Part shown: piece by piece, positions 17,914-26,241 of the stretch | How the letters are laid out: each line of letters opens with the position of its first letter | How positions within the stretch are numbered: the first letter of the stretch is position 1 | Source of the DNA: Eubacterium sp. | Lineage (GTDB): Bacteria > Bacillota > Clostridia > Oscillospirales > Acutalibacteraceae | Length of the DNA: 64,000 bases | NCBI GenBank assembly: GCA_015655975.1 | Contig: DVEP01000044.1 | Span: 1-64,000, forward strand | Reading direction: 5' to 3' | Notes under the pieces: model-generated | What the model was told of the DNA's origin: nothing | The model's database searches: none | Seen by the model: only the letters and a program-made list of their open reading frames with translations | Position numbers and translations under genes: made by a program

Positions 17914-17941
17914 ATTATAAACCATTTGAAAAATAATTCAA
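17914..17941 (-). promoter_or_regulatory. Promoter of the 44-codon gene
   Basis: Read on the minus strand, TTGAAT (17941-17936), 16 bp, TATAAT (17919-17914), ending about 26 bp before the start codon. Confidence 0.7.
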
Positions 17942-18107
17942 TACTTTTAACAATTTTTATACAAATTATTGTCGTTTGTTTTTATATGATTGGAATTGAA
18001 TACAGTGTGTCGGAATTTTAACATTGAGGTGTTTTTTGCTTTTTTGTTTTTGTAAAGTGATGATAACAGTATAGTAAATAATTATATATAAAGAATAAAT
18101 AAATATG

Positions 18108-18136
18108 TTGAAAATTGAAACTGTTTGTACTATAAT
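18108..18136 (+). promoter_or_regulatory. Promoter of oadG-oadB
   Basis: TTGAAA (18108-18113), 17 bp, TATAAT (18131-18136), about 30 bp upstream of oadG. The 170 bp to its left are AT-rich with no other signal seen. Confidence 0.78.
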
Positions 18137-18166
18137 ATAGGCTGAATTATTCGGATAGGAGGAAAG

Positions 18167-18583
18167 ATGATGGATTTAATGTTAATGAAAATAGGAACAA
18201 GTGTTACCGATGTTACGACAGTTGTTGTTGCAGGTGTTGTTATCGTTATGGTAATGCTTGCTGCACTTATTGTTGTGTTTAAACTGTTTGGCAGCGTTGT
18301 TTCTAAAGGCAGTTCCAAAAGTAAATCTGAAAAAATTGCAGAAAAGAAAGAAAGTGTAAAGGTTTCTTCAAAATCTTCGGCGCCTGTCAGCGCACAACCT
18401 GTTGCACAAACTTCTCAGGGTGCAATACCGCCTGAAGTTATTGCGGCTATAACTGCGGCAGTTGTTGCATATGAAGGACCGAACGCAGTCATTCGTTCTG
18501 TTCGCAGAAAAAATACTGCCGTTTCGTCGGGCAGAAAAGCGTGGGCTATGGCAGGTATTTACGATAACACAAGAGCTTTTTAA
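18167..18583 (+). CDS. OadG-family gamma subunit of a sodium-pumping decarboxylase
   Basis: A 138-residue protein with one transmembrane helix (about 16-42, VTTVVVAGVVIVMVMLAALI), a Lys/Ser-rich linker (about 46-80) and a conserved tail: PPEVIAAITAAVVAYEG, RSVRRKN and WAMAGIYDNTRAF. This is the small anchor subunit that holds the carboxyltransferase to the membrane beta subunit. Two adjacent ATG codons (18167, 18170) follow AGGAGG; the second has better spacing. It is cotranscribed with the beta subunit 18 bp downstream. The alpha (carboxyltransferase) and biotin-carrier genes are not nearby. Confidence 0.85.
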   Translation: MMDLMLMKIGTSVTDVTTVVVAGVVIVMVMLAALIVVFKLFGSVVSKGSSKSKSEKIAEKKESVKVSSKSSAPVSAQPVAQTSQGAIPPEVIAAITAAVVAYEGPNAVIRSVRRKNTAVSSGRKAWAMAGIYDNTRAF

Positions 18584-18601
18584 GAAACGGAGACTATTTT
18601 A

Positions 18602-19810
18602 ATGGAAGTTTTACAGGGTGTTTGGAACACCATAGTTGAAATATTGCAAAATTCCGGCTATGCTCAGATTTTTACGGGTGACGGATATAAATTTGCAATC
18701 ATGTTGGCTATTGCCTGCGGCTTGCTTTATCTCGGCATCAAAAAAGGTTTCGAGCCTTTGCTTATGATTCCGATTGCTTTCGGTATGCTTCTTGCAAATC
18801 TTCCGGGTGCAAATCTTGCCGTTCAATACCACGATATACAGGGTTTTTACGAACTGTTCAGAAATATGATAGAAAATAACGGCGGACCTCAGCCGGGACT
18901 GATAGATTTTCTCTATCTCGGCGTTAAACTCGGAATTTATCCACCGCTCATTTTCTTGGGTATAGGTGCAATGACCGACTTCTCACCGCTCATTGCAAAT
19001 CCAAAGAGTTTCATACTCGGTGCAGCGGCACAGTTCGGTATTTTCTTTACCTATGTTGTTGCCGTAGTTCTCGGCTTCAACGCTGCTGAGGCAGGCTCAA
19101 TTGCTATCATCGGCGGTGCAGACGGACCTACTGCTATTTTTGTTACCTCTCAGTTGGCACCTCATTTGCTCGGTACTATTGCTGTTGCGGCGTACTCATA
19201 TATGGCTCTTGTACCGCTCATTCAACCTCCGATAATGCGCGCTCTCACAACAAAGAAAGAACGCTCGGTTGTAATGGGAACATTGAGACCGGTTTCTAAA
19301 CTTGAAAAAATTCTTTTCCCGATTTTAGTTACGGTTATTGTTTCACTTCTTCTTCCCGACGCTGCCGTACTTGTAGGTATGCTTATGTTCGGTAACCTTC
19401 TTAAAGAAAGCGGAAGAACGGAAAGAATTGCAAAAGCGGCGCAAAACGAACTTATGAATATCATTACAATAATGCTCGGACTTTCGGTAGGTGCAACAAC
19501 TTCTGCCGAAACATTCCTGTCCTGGAACACATTGATGATTGTCGGACTCGGTCTTGTTGCATTTATGATTGCAACGGCTTCGGGTGTACTTTTCGGAAAA
19601 CTTATGTATGTTTTCACAAAAGGCAAAATCAATCCGCTCATCGGTTCGGCAGGCGTATCTGCAGTTCCTATGGCTGCTCGTGTAAGTCAGAATGAAGGTC
19701 AAAAAGAAAACCCTTCAAACTATCTTCTTATGCACGCTATGGGACCGAATGTTGCAGGTGTTATCGGTTCGGCTGTTGCGGCAGGCGTATTGCTTACAAT
19801 CATTAAATAA
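18602..19810 (+). CDS. Sodium ion-translocating decarboxylase, beta subunit (OadB/GcdB/MmdB family)
   Basis: A 402-residue membrane protein with about nine to eleven hydrophobic segments. It couples decarboxylation of a carboxybiotin intermediate to Na+ export. The block IIGGADGPTAIFV carries the essential aspartate of the family. GNLLKESGRTERIAKAAQNE and the re-entrant GSAGVSAVPMAARVSQ region are also diagnostic. Whether it belongs to an oxaloacetate, glutaconyl-CoA or methylmalonyl-CoA enzyme cannot be told from this subunit. A strong terminator follows at 19817, so the operon consists only of gamma and beta; the catalytic subunits must be encoded elsewhere. Confidence 0.93.
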   Translation: MEVLQGVWNTIVEILQNSGYAQIFTGDGYKFAIMLAIACGLLYLGIKKGFEPLLMIPIAFGMLLANLPGANLAVQYHDIQGFYELFRNMIENNGGPQPGLIDFLYLGVKLGIYPPLIFLGIGAMTDFSPLIANPKSFILGAAAQFGIFFTYVVAVVLGFNAAEAGSIAIIGGADGPTAIFVTSQLAPHLLGTIAVAAYSYMALVPLIQPPIMRALTTKKERSVVMGTLRPVSKLEKILFPILVTVIVSLLLPDAAVLVGMLMFGNLLKESGRTERIAKAAQNELMNIITIMLGLSVGATTSAETFLSWNTLMIVGLGLVAFMIATASGVLFGKLMYVFTKGKINPLIGSAGVSAVPMAARVSQNEGQKENPSNYLLMHAMGPNVAGVIGSAVAAGVLLTIIK

Positions 19811-19816
19811 CAAAAC

Positions 19817-19845
19817 AAAAGGGCGTATTTTCTACGCCCTTTTAT
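19817..19845 (+). terminator. Terminator of the oadG-oadB operon
   Basis: The 11-bp stem AAAAGGGCGTA/TACGCCCTTTT has a 5-nt loop. Confidence 0.9.
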
Positions 19846-19883
19846 TAAATATTGAGAAATAATATTTTGTTTGAGGAGTAAAT

Positions 19884-22112
19884 ATGGCGTTAAATGAAAT
19901 GCAAAAAAAAGCAGTTGAAACTACGGAGGGACCCTTGCTCATTTTAGCGGGTGCGGGCTCGGGTAAAACAACTGTTCTTGTAAACAGAGTTCAGCATATA
20001 ATCGAAGACGGATATGCACTTCCGTGGCAGGTGCTTGCCATTACATTCACCAACAAAGCGGCAGGCGAAATACGGGAAAGGCTCGCGAAGGCTATCGGAA
20101 CAGAGGCAGAGTCGATTTGGGCATATACTTTTCACTCTTGCTGTTCAAGAATTTTGAGAAGGTTTGCCGACCGTATAGGGTATTCAAACCACTTTACAAT
20201 TTACGATACAGACGATTCGAAAAGAGTAATTAAAAGATGTCAAAAGCAGTTGGAGATTGAAGATAAGTATTTAAGTCATAAATCAATTTTATCGGAAATC
20301 AGCAGGGCTAAGGACAGTTTGGTTGACTATGAGGAATATAAACAAAATGCGTTCAGCGATTTCAGGCTTGCAAAAATAGCCGATTGCTATGAACTTTACC
20401 AAAAAGAACTCAAAAAAAGCGACGCAATGGACTTTGACGACATCATTTTCAATACAGTTAAACTTTTAAGAGAAAATGACGATGTTTTGGAACTTTATCA
20501 AAAGCAGTTCAAGTATGTAATGGTTGACGAGTACCAGGACACAAACCACGCTCAATATGTTTTGACTTCGCTTCTTGCAGGGGGATATAAAAATATTTGT
20601 GTTGTCGGCGACGATGACCAGTCTATTTACAGATTCAGAGGCGCTACAATACAAAATATCCTTAATTTTGAAGATGAGTATGAAAACGCCTGCGTAATAC
20701 GACTTGAGCAAAATTACAGAAGTACGCAAAATGTTTTGGACGCGGCAAACGGAGTTATATCAAACAATAAAAACAGAAAAGGAAAACGATTGTTTACAGA
20801 TTCGGGAAAAGGCGATAAGATTGTTTTGTACACTTCTTCCGATGAAAATGACGAGTCAAGATTTATTGTTGATGAGATAGAGAAAAATGTAAGAAACGGT
20901 ATGAAGTTCAGCGACCATGCAATATTGTTCAGAATGAACGCACAGTCAAGAAATATAGAACTTTCACTTACAAAAAGCGGAATACCAAACAAGGTTATAG
21001 GAGGAATGCGTTTCTTTGACCGAAAAGAAATCAAAGATATTATTTCGTACCTTTCTATAATAAATAATAAAAATGACAATGTAAGACTTCAAAGAATTAT
21101 AAATGTTCCAAAGCGTGCAATCGGCGACACAACGGTTTCTCACGCTATGGAAATTGCGACACATTTGGAATTGAGTTTGTTTGAAGTGTGCGAACATGCA
21201 GATGAGTATGCAAAAACTTCACGCGCTGCAAATAAACTTAAAAGTTTCACTTCAATGATAAATGAAATATCCGACGACTATTACAACAACAATATGTCGC
21301 TCAGCGATTTACTTCAGGAAGTGCTTGATAAAACGGAATATTTGCAGTATTTGAGTGAAGAAGACCCTGAAAGATATGAAGACAGAAAGATGAATATTCA
21401 GGAACTTTCTTCAATGTTTGTAAAGTATGAAGAAGAACAGGAAGATTTCGGTCTGGAAGACTTTTTGGAAGATGTTGCGCTTGTAACGGACCTTGATTCA
21501 TACAATGAAGACGATGACAGCGTTGTTTTAATGACTTTGCACGCTGCAAAAGGTCTTGAATTTCCGGTTGTGTTCATTCCCGGTATGGAAGAAGGAATAT
21601 TCCCGGGTATGCAAAGTACGGTAGATGATGAAAGTTGTGAGGAAGAAAGACGACTTGCCTATGTAGGTATCACAAGAGCAAGACAAAAGTTGTACTTAAT
21701 TAATTCAAAACGCAGAATGCTTTTTGGTTCTACACAGTACAATCAACCGTCAAGATTTCTTGCAGAAATTCCCGCGTCCGTTACGGAAGTTTTACAAAAT
21801 AAAAGGGAAATGTTCAGCGGAGAATCGCACTTCGGTACACCTAAAAAAGTTAATCCTTATGCAAAGTCAACTCCAATCGGAACTGCAAAAAAATCAAGTT
21901 CAAATTCTTGGCAGTTCGGTCAGGTTAAAAATACTGCAAGTGCGGCAAAAGTGCAGTACAATGTCGGCGATGCAGTCAGACACAATGCTTTCGGTACAGG
22001 TGTCGTTTTGTCGTCTAAACCTATGGGCAACGATGTTTTGCTTGAAATCAGTTTTGACAGAGCAGGTACAAAGAAAATGATGGCAAACTATGCAAAACTT
22101 CAAAAACTTTAA
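19884..22112 (+). CDS. pcrA: ATP-dependent DNA helicase PcrA/UvrD
   Basis: A 742-residue 3'-5' superfamily 1A helicase of nucleotide-excision repair and replication-transcription conflict resolution. Q motif LNEMQKKAV at the N-terminus, Walker A AGAGSGKTT (about 22-30), motif Ib AYTFHSCC, motif II DEYQDTNH, motif III GDDDQSIYRFRGA, motif IV NYRST, motif V TLHAAKGLEFPVVF, motif VI YVGITRARQKLYL. The last 50 residues (VGDAVRHNAFGTGVV and beyond) form the Tudor-like domain that contacts RNA polymerase. Full length, and followed 17 bp later by rlmD, with which it is probably cotranscribed. Confidence 0.96.
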   Translation: MALNEMQKKAVETTEGPLLILAGAGSGKTTVLVNRVQHIIEDGYALPWQVLAITFTNKAAGEIRERLAKAIGTEAESIWAYTFHSCCSRILRRFADRIGYSNHFTIYDTDDSKRVIKRCQKQLEIEDKYLSHKSILSEISRAKDSLVDYEEYKQNAFSDFRLAKIADCYELYQKELKKSDAMDFDDIIFNTVKLLRENDDVLELYQKQFKYVMVDEYQDTNHAQYVLTSLLAGGYKNICVVGDDDQSIYRFRGATIQNILNFEDEYENACVIRLEQNYRSTQNVLDAANGVISNNKNRKGKRLFTDSGKGDKIVLYTSSDENDESRFIVDEIEKNVRNGMKFSDHAILFRMNAQSRNIELSLTKSGIPNKVIGGMRFFDRKEIKDIISYLSIINNKNDNVRLQRIINVPKRAIGDTTVSHAMEIATHLELSLFEVCEHADEYAKTSRAANKLKSFTSMINEISDDYYNNNMSLSDLLQEVLDKTEYLQYLSEEDPERYEDRKMNIQELSSMFVKYEEEQEDFGLEDFLEDVALVTDLDSYNEDDDSVVLMTLHAAKGLEFPVVFIPGMEEGIFPGMQSTVDDESCEEERRLAYVGITRARQKLYLINSKRRMLFGSTQYNQPSRFLAEIPASVTEVLQNKREMFSGESHFGTPKKVNPYAKSTPIGTAKKSSSNSWQFGQVKNTASAAKVQYNVGDAVRHNAFGTGVVLSSKPMGNDVLLEISFDRAGTKKMMANYAKLQKL

Positions 22113-22129
22113 TAAATTTGTGAGTGTTT

Positions 22130-23491
22130 ATGGATATTTTAAAGAAAAACGATGAAATAGAGTTGAAAATAGAGTCGCTTACTTCGGAAGGAAGCGGAAT
22201 TGCACACTATAACAATATGGCAGTTTTTGTTTCTTCTGTTGCGCCCGATGATGTTGTTCTTGCACATATCATCAAAGTTAAAAAAAGTTACTGTATAGCA
22301 AAACCTGTGAAAATTATTGAATCGTCTCCGTACAGGATAGATGTTGACTGCCCGTATTTTAAAAGCTGCGGCGGATGTGATTTCAGACATATTACATACG
22401 AGGCAGAACTTGAATACAAAAAGCAGAGAGTAAACGACGCTTTTGAAAGAATCGGAAATATTGACTTAAAAGTTGAGAAAATTCACGGCGCTGATAATAT
22501 TTATCATTACAGAAACAAGGTTCAGTTTCCTGTAGTTCAGTGTGAAAACGGTTTGAAAACAGGTCTTTTTGCAAATAAAAGTCATAGAATTATTCCTGTT
22601 GAAAACTGTCTTCTTCAAAATAGAGAGTTTGAAAAGGGAATTAAAGCGTTTGAAAAATGGACAAAAACAGCAAAAGTCAGCGCATACGATGAAAAAACTC
22701 ACAAAGGTTTGGTAAGGCATTTGTATTTGCGCCGTTCATCTCTCGGAGAAATGATGGCGTGTTTGGTCATAAACGGAAAAACTGTTCCTATGCAGGAGAA
22801 ACTTGTAAATATATTTAAGACTGAAGTTCCCGAACTCAAAAGCCTTTGTCTTAATATCAATACTCAGAAAACAAATGTCATTTTGTCGGATGAAACTAAA
22901 ACTGTTTATGGAAACGACTATATTACAGATACGCTTTGCGGCGTTGATTTCAGAATTTCTGCAAATTCTTTCTATCAGGTAAACCACGAACAGTGCGAAA
23001 AACTTTATCGAATTGCGCAGGAGTTTGCAGATGTTTCAAAAGACGATGTTTTGCTTGACTTGTATTGCGGTACGGGTACAATAGGTCTTTCTATGGCGCA
23101 AAAGGTCAAAACTTTAGTCGGTATTGAGGTTGTAGAGAGCGCTGTGGAAAATGCAAAGCAAAACGCTGAAATAAACAATATTGACAATGCCGTTTTCATT
23201 TGTGCAGACGCTTTCGACGGTGCAAAACAAATGCAGGAACAAGGCTTAAAACCAAGCGTAGTTGTTGTTGACCCGCCCAGAAAAGGCTGTACGCAGGAAG
23301 TCATAGAACTGATTAGCAGTCTGTCTCCCGAAAAAGTTGTCTATGTTTCGTGCGACCCCTCAACACTCGCAAGAGATTTGAAAATCTTTGAAGAGTTCAA
23401 TTATATCGCTGAAAAGGCTTGTGCTGTTGACCTCTTCCCGAGAACAAAACATATAGAAACTGTCGTGAAACTTGTAAGAAAAGATAAATAG
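22130..23491 (+). CDS. rlmD: 23S rRNA (uracil-5-)-methyltransferase RlmD/RlmCD type
   Basis: A 453-residue S-adenosylmethionine-dependent RNA methyltransferase making 5-methyluridine in 23S rRNA. A TRAM RNA-binding domain occupies about 5-60. Cysteines of the iron-sulfur cluster lie in CPYFKSCGGC (about 73-83), with a fourth in VENCLLQN. The methyl-donor site is LDLYCGTGTIGLS (about 311), followed by VVDPPRKGC, and the catalytic Cys is in YVSCDPSTLARD (about 406). The frame opens with a GTG at 22124; the ATG at 22130 after a weak GTGAG site is preferred. It ends with a strong terminator at 23503. Confidence 0.93.
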   Translation: MDILKKNDEIELKIESLTSEGSGIAHYNNMAVFVSSVAPDDVVLAHIIKVKKSYCIAKPVKIIESSPYRIDVDCPYFKSCGGCDFRHITYEAELEYKKQRVNDAFERIGNIDLKVEKIHGADNIYHYRNKVQFPVVQCENGLKTGLFANKSHRIIPVENCLLQNREFEKGIKAFEKWTKTAKVSAYDEKTHKGLVRHLYLRRSSLGEMMACLVINGKTVPMQEKLVNIFKTEVPELKSLCLNINTQKTNVILSDETKTVYGNDYITDTLCGVDFRISANSFYQVNHEQCEKLYRIAQEFADVSKDDVLLDLYCGTGTIGLSMAQKVKTLVGIEVVESAVENAKQNAEINNIDNAVFICADAFDGAKQMQEQGLKPSVVVVDPPRKGCTQEVIELISSLSPEKVVYVSCDPSTLARDLKIFEEFNYIAEKACAVDLFPRTKHIETVVKLVRKDK

Positions 23492-23502
23492 ACAGATAAC
23501 TG

Positions 23503-23532
23503 ACACCTTGCAGAAATGCAGGGTGTTTTTTC
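23503..23532 (+). terminator. Terminator of pcrA-rlmD
   Basis: A 10-bp stem with GAAA loop (23503-23512 with 23517-23526) and a run of T residues. Confidence 0.9.
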
Positions 23533-23636
23533 GTTAACAGATTGATGATGAAATTCCTGGGTTCGTATTGTATAATATTAATGCAGAAGAAATTTAACAC
23601 AGAAGAAAACTTTGAATTTGATGGGGGTTTTGTATA

Positions 23637-24383
23637 ATGGAATATATTAAGGTTACAAACAAAAATATTGAAAAAGAGCATATATGTTGTGCAATTTCTA
23701 ATAACAATGATATTCAAGTATTGTCAAAAAAAGCATGGTTGTCAGAACGATTTGGAGATGGCTTGATTTTTCTCAAAAGTGCAGAAAGAGGAAAGTGTTT
23801 TATTGAATATATCCCCGCTGAAAATGCATGGAATCCGATTTCAGCAGATGAATATATGTATATTGATTGTTTATGGGTTGCGGGTTCGTTTAAAGGGCAT
23901 GGTTATTCATCAGATTTATTAAACGCATGTATTGAGGATAGTAAAAACAAAGGAAAAAAGGGATTATGCATTTTATCGGGGTCAAAGAAGAAACCATTTT
24001 TAGCTGACCCTAAATTTCTGAAGTATAAAGGATTTCAAGTTTGTGATGAATCTGATAATGGTATTCAATTATGGTATTTACCATTTGTAGAAAATGGCAA
24101 TTTGCCACAATTCAAAGAATGTGCGAAACATCCCCATACTGACGAAATGGGGTATGTTTTGTATTATACAAGTCAATGTCCGTTTAATGCGAAGTGTGTT
24201 CCTGTAATTGAGGGGATTGCAAAAGAAAAAGCAATACAATTCAAAGCAATTCACTTGCAGAGTAAAGAGGAAGCACAAAACGCTCCGACACCAATTACAA
24301 CATATGCATTATTTTTAGATGGAAACTATATCACAAATGAACAGATGAATGATAAGCGTTTTTTGAAATTATTGGAAAGGTAA
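23637..24383 (+). CDS. GNAT acetyltransferase with C-terminal YoaP-like domain
   Basis: A 248-residue two-domain protein. Residues about 1-150 form an acetyltransferase fold with the acetyl-CoA loop in AGSFKGHGYSSDLLNACIED (about 81-100). Residues about 160-248 match the YoaP-like extension, with the thioredoxin-like cysteine pair YYTSQCPFNAKC and a TPITTYALFLDGNYIT region. YoaP proteins are found in Bacillus and Clostridia; the substrate is not known. A TATAAT at 23571-23576 is a likely -10 box, without a convincing -35. The ribosome site is GGGGGT. Monocistronic. Confidence 0.85.
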   Translation: MEYIKVTNKNIEKEHICCAISNNNDIQVLSKKAWLSERFGDGLIFLKSAERGKCFIEYIPAENAWNPISADEYMYIDCLWVAGSFKGHGYSSDLLNACIEDSKNKGKKGLCILSGSKKKPFLADPKFLKYKGFQVCDESDNGIQLWYLPFVENGNLPQFKECAKHPHTDEMGYVLYYTSQCPFNAKCVPVIEGIAKEKAIQFKAIHLQSKEEAQNAPTPITTYALFLDGNYITNEQMNDKRFLKLLER

Positions 24384-24794
24384 AATTCTGTTTTCACAGT
24401 GATTCTTAAATGAAAAATTGATTATTAAATTTTGAAACATTATCTTTTTGATATGTTTCTGACAATTGTGAGAGTTGATATGTTACCGACAAACTATGGA
24501 CATTAACCGTATTGACTCGACCTATATAGGAACAGTAGTGAAGTTGGTTATAAAATACGGGTGGTTTTGCAAATCGGTTTTTATTAAAATTGTAACTATG
24601 TTAAAACAAAGTTTCTATATTGTTTTACGGAGCGTACTTGCGGCGCTCTTGTTTTTTGAAAAAATCTGCGGTTGGTTTTAAATTTATTGATGAAAAATAA
24701 AAAGAAATATGGTAAAATAAAATATAAACGATTTTACAGTTTGGTGTTTTGCGGTTTTATCGGCGTTAAAAATATATTTTTTTGAGGTATTAAA
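24384..24794 (+). other. 411-bp gene-free region with one hairpin
   Basis: No convincing gene is seen. An imperfect direct repeat, TTGATATGTT followed by C-GACAA, occurs at about 24449 and 24475. A GC-rich hairpin GAGCG-N9-CGCTC at about 24633-24651 followed by a T run looks like a terminator with no coding gene before it, so a small untranslated RNA from about 24500 to 24660 is possible. A 68-codon open frame at 24475-24681 lacks a ribosome site and spans this hairpin. Confidence 0.4.
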
Positions 24795-25061
24795 ATGAAA
24801 TTAAAAGGTAATTTTTTTATAAGAAAAATCGGAAATGAAAATTTTGCTATGCTCATTGACACCATCGGTCAGGGAACAAACAATATGATTAGGTGCAATG
24901 ACTCATCAAAAATCATTTTGGAAATGCTTGAAAAAGGTACAACGCTTGAGCAGATTGCAGATGCGTTTGTTAATAAGTACGATGTTGAAAAGTCTGTGGC
25001 TATGGCTGACATTAAAGAAGTTGTTGAAAAACTGAACGAAAGCGGTTTTATTGAGGAATGA
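24795..25061 (+). CDS. PqqD-family small protein
   Basis: An 88-residue protein with the PqqD fold pattern: a beta-hairpin start (FFIRKIGNENFAMLI), a helix with the IILEMLEKGTTLEQIADAF motif (about 45-63), and a final DIKEVVEKLNESGFIEE helix. PqqD-like domains bind leader peptides of ribosomally made peptides, but many stand-alone copies occur in gene pairs such as this one without a peptide. The start ATG follows a GAGG site. The nucleotidyltransferase starts 3 bp after the stop codon, so the two are certainly cotranscribed. No precursor peptide or radical SAM enzyme is seen nearby. Confidence 0.82.
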   Translation: MKLKGNFFIRKIGNENFAMLIDTIGQGTNNMIRCNDSSKIILEMLEKGTTLEQIADAFVNKYDVEKSVAMADIKEVVEKLNESGFIEE

Positions 25062-25064
25062 TTT

Positions 25065-26186
25065 ATGAGTGTTAACAACGAAAAGTTGTATCGTTTTATA
25101 ATTGACTTACTGCGTTCGGCTTTGAACGATGAAAAAATTGAAAATGTGCCGAAAGATACAGATTGGAACGAAGTTTTAAAAGTATGCAAAAGTCATATGA
25201 TTGAAGACATGCTTTACGAAACCGTTGAAAAAATCGACTCCGTTCCTGAAGATGTTTTGTACAAGTGGCAAAAATACAAGTTTAACGCTCTTGTAACTGA
25301 AAAAACATACGATGTTGAGAGAAACGAAATAGTAAATGCCTTTGAGAAAAACGGCTTCAAATATATGCTTTTAAAAGGCTCTGTTTTAAAAAATTACTAT
25401 CCTCATCCTGCTATGCGTCAAATGGCAGACAATGATATTTTGGTTGAACTCGGAAAATTAGAAGAAATTACAGCATTGTTGAATTCGCTGGGCTATGAAA
25501 GTGAGCCTTTTGACAGCAGACTGCATGACATTTCATTTCAAAAAAGTCCGATAGCGCATTTTGAAATACACTATCATTTAGTTGACCGCGATAATGACAG
25601 GTTCGACTATTTTGAGAAAACTTTCAGCCGTGCCGAAAAGTGTGAAAACAGTGATTTTGGTTACAGACTTAATAATGAAGATTTTTATATAGCAATGGTT
25701 GACCACTTCAATCGCCACTATGCAAGAGGCGGATGCGGAGTACGGTTTTTAACTGACGATTATGTTTTTTTGCGTAAGTTTAAGAACTCTATGGATTGGA
25801 ACTATATTGACAAAGAACTTGACAGTTTGGAACTTAAAGATTTTCAGTCTGCGACAGAAGAACTTGCAGAAAGTTTGTTCAGCGGAAAAGAATTGACGGA
25901 CAGGCAGTTGTTCATTTTTTCGTCTATTATGGAAAGCGGTACTTTCGGCGGCGGAGAAGTCGGAAAGAAAGCGAACGCCATGACTTTTTATAACGGCTCA
26001 AAATATATGTATTTGCTGAGAAAACTGTTTCCTAAAAAAAGTTTTATGAAAACAGTCTATCCGATTTTAAGCGAAAAACCGTATCTGTTGTTGTTTTACT
26101 ATTTTAAAAGAATTGCAAATAAATATAAAAACAGAAAAGTATCGGTCAAAGACTATCTTAAAATAATTTTGAAAATTAAATCTTGA
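25065..26186 (+). CDS. Nucleotidyltransferase family protein (NTP_transf_5-like)
   Basis: A 373-residue protein resembling the uncharacterised nucleotidyltransferase family NTP_transf_5. The core is YMLLKGSVLKNYYPHPAMRQ (about 102-121), then MADNDILVE with the DxD-type metal site, and HFEIHYHLVD later. Family members are often found next to PqqD-like genes in peptide or exopolysaccharide loci. Their substrate is unknown. The start ATG is eight bases after GAGGA inside the end of the PqqD-like gene. lepA follows after 55 bp. Confidence 0.82.
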   Translation: MSVNNEKLYRFIIDLLRSALNDEKIENVPKDTDWNEVLKVCKSHMIEDMLYETVEKIDSVPEDVLYKWQKYKFNALVTEKTYDVERNEIVNAFEKNGFKYMLLKGSVLKNYYPHPAMRQMADNDILVELGKLEEITALLNSLGYESEPFDSRLHDISFQKSPIAHFEIHYHLVDRDNDRFDYFEKTFSRAEKCENSDFGYRLNNEDFYIAMVDHFNRHYARGGCGVRFLTDDYVFLRKFKNSMDWNYIDKELDSLELKDFQSATEELAESLFSGKELTDRQLFIFSSIMESGTFGGGEVGKKANAMTFYNGSKYMYLLRKLFPKKSFMKTVYPILSEKPYLLLFYYFKRIANKYKNRKVSVKDYLKIILKIKS

Positions 26187-26241
26187 GTTTTCAGTTCAAT
26201 TAAAATATAATATAATAAATTTTTTACTATGAGGTGTAATC

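Noticed and set aside
24475..24681. 68-codon frame in the gene-free region before the PqqD-like gene
   Set aside because: No ribosome site, and it runs through a terminator-like hairpin; treated as noncoding.
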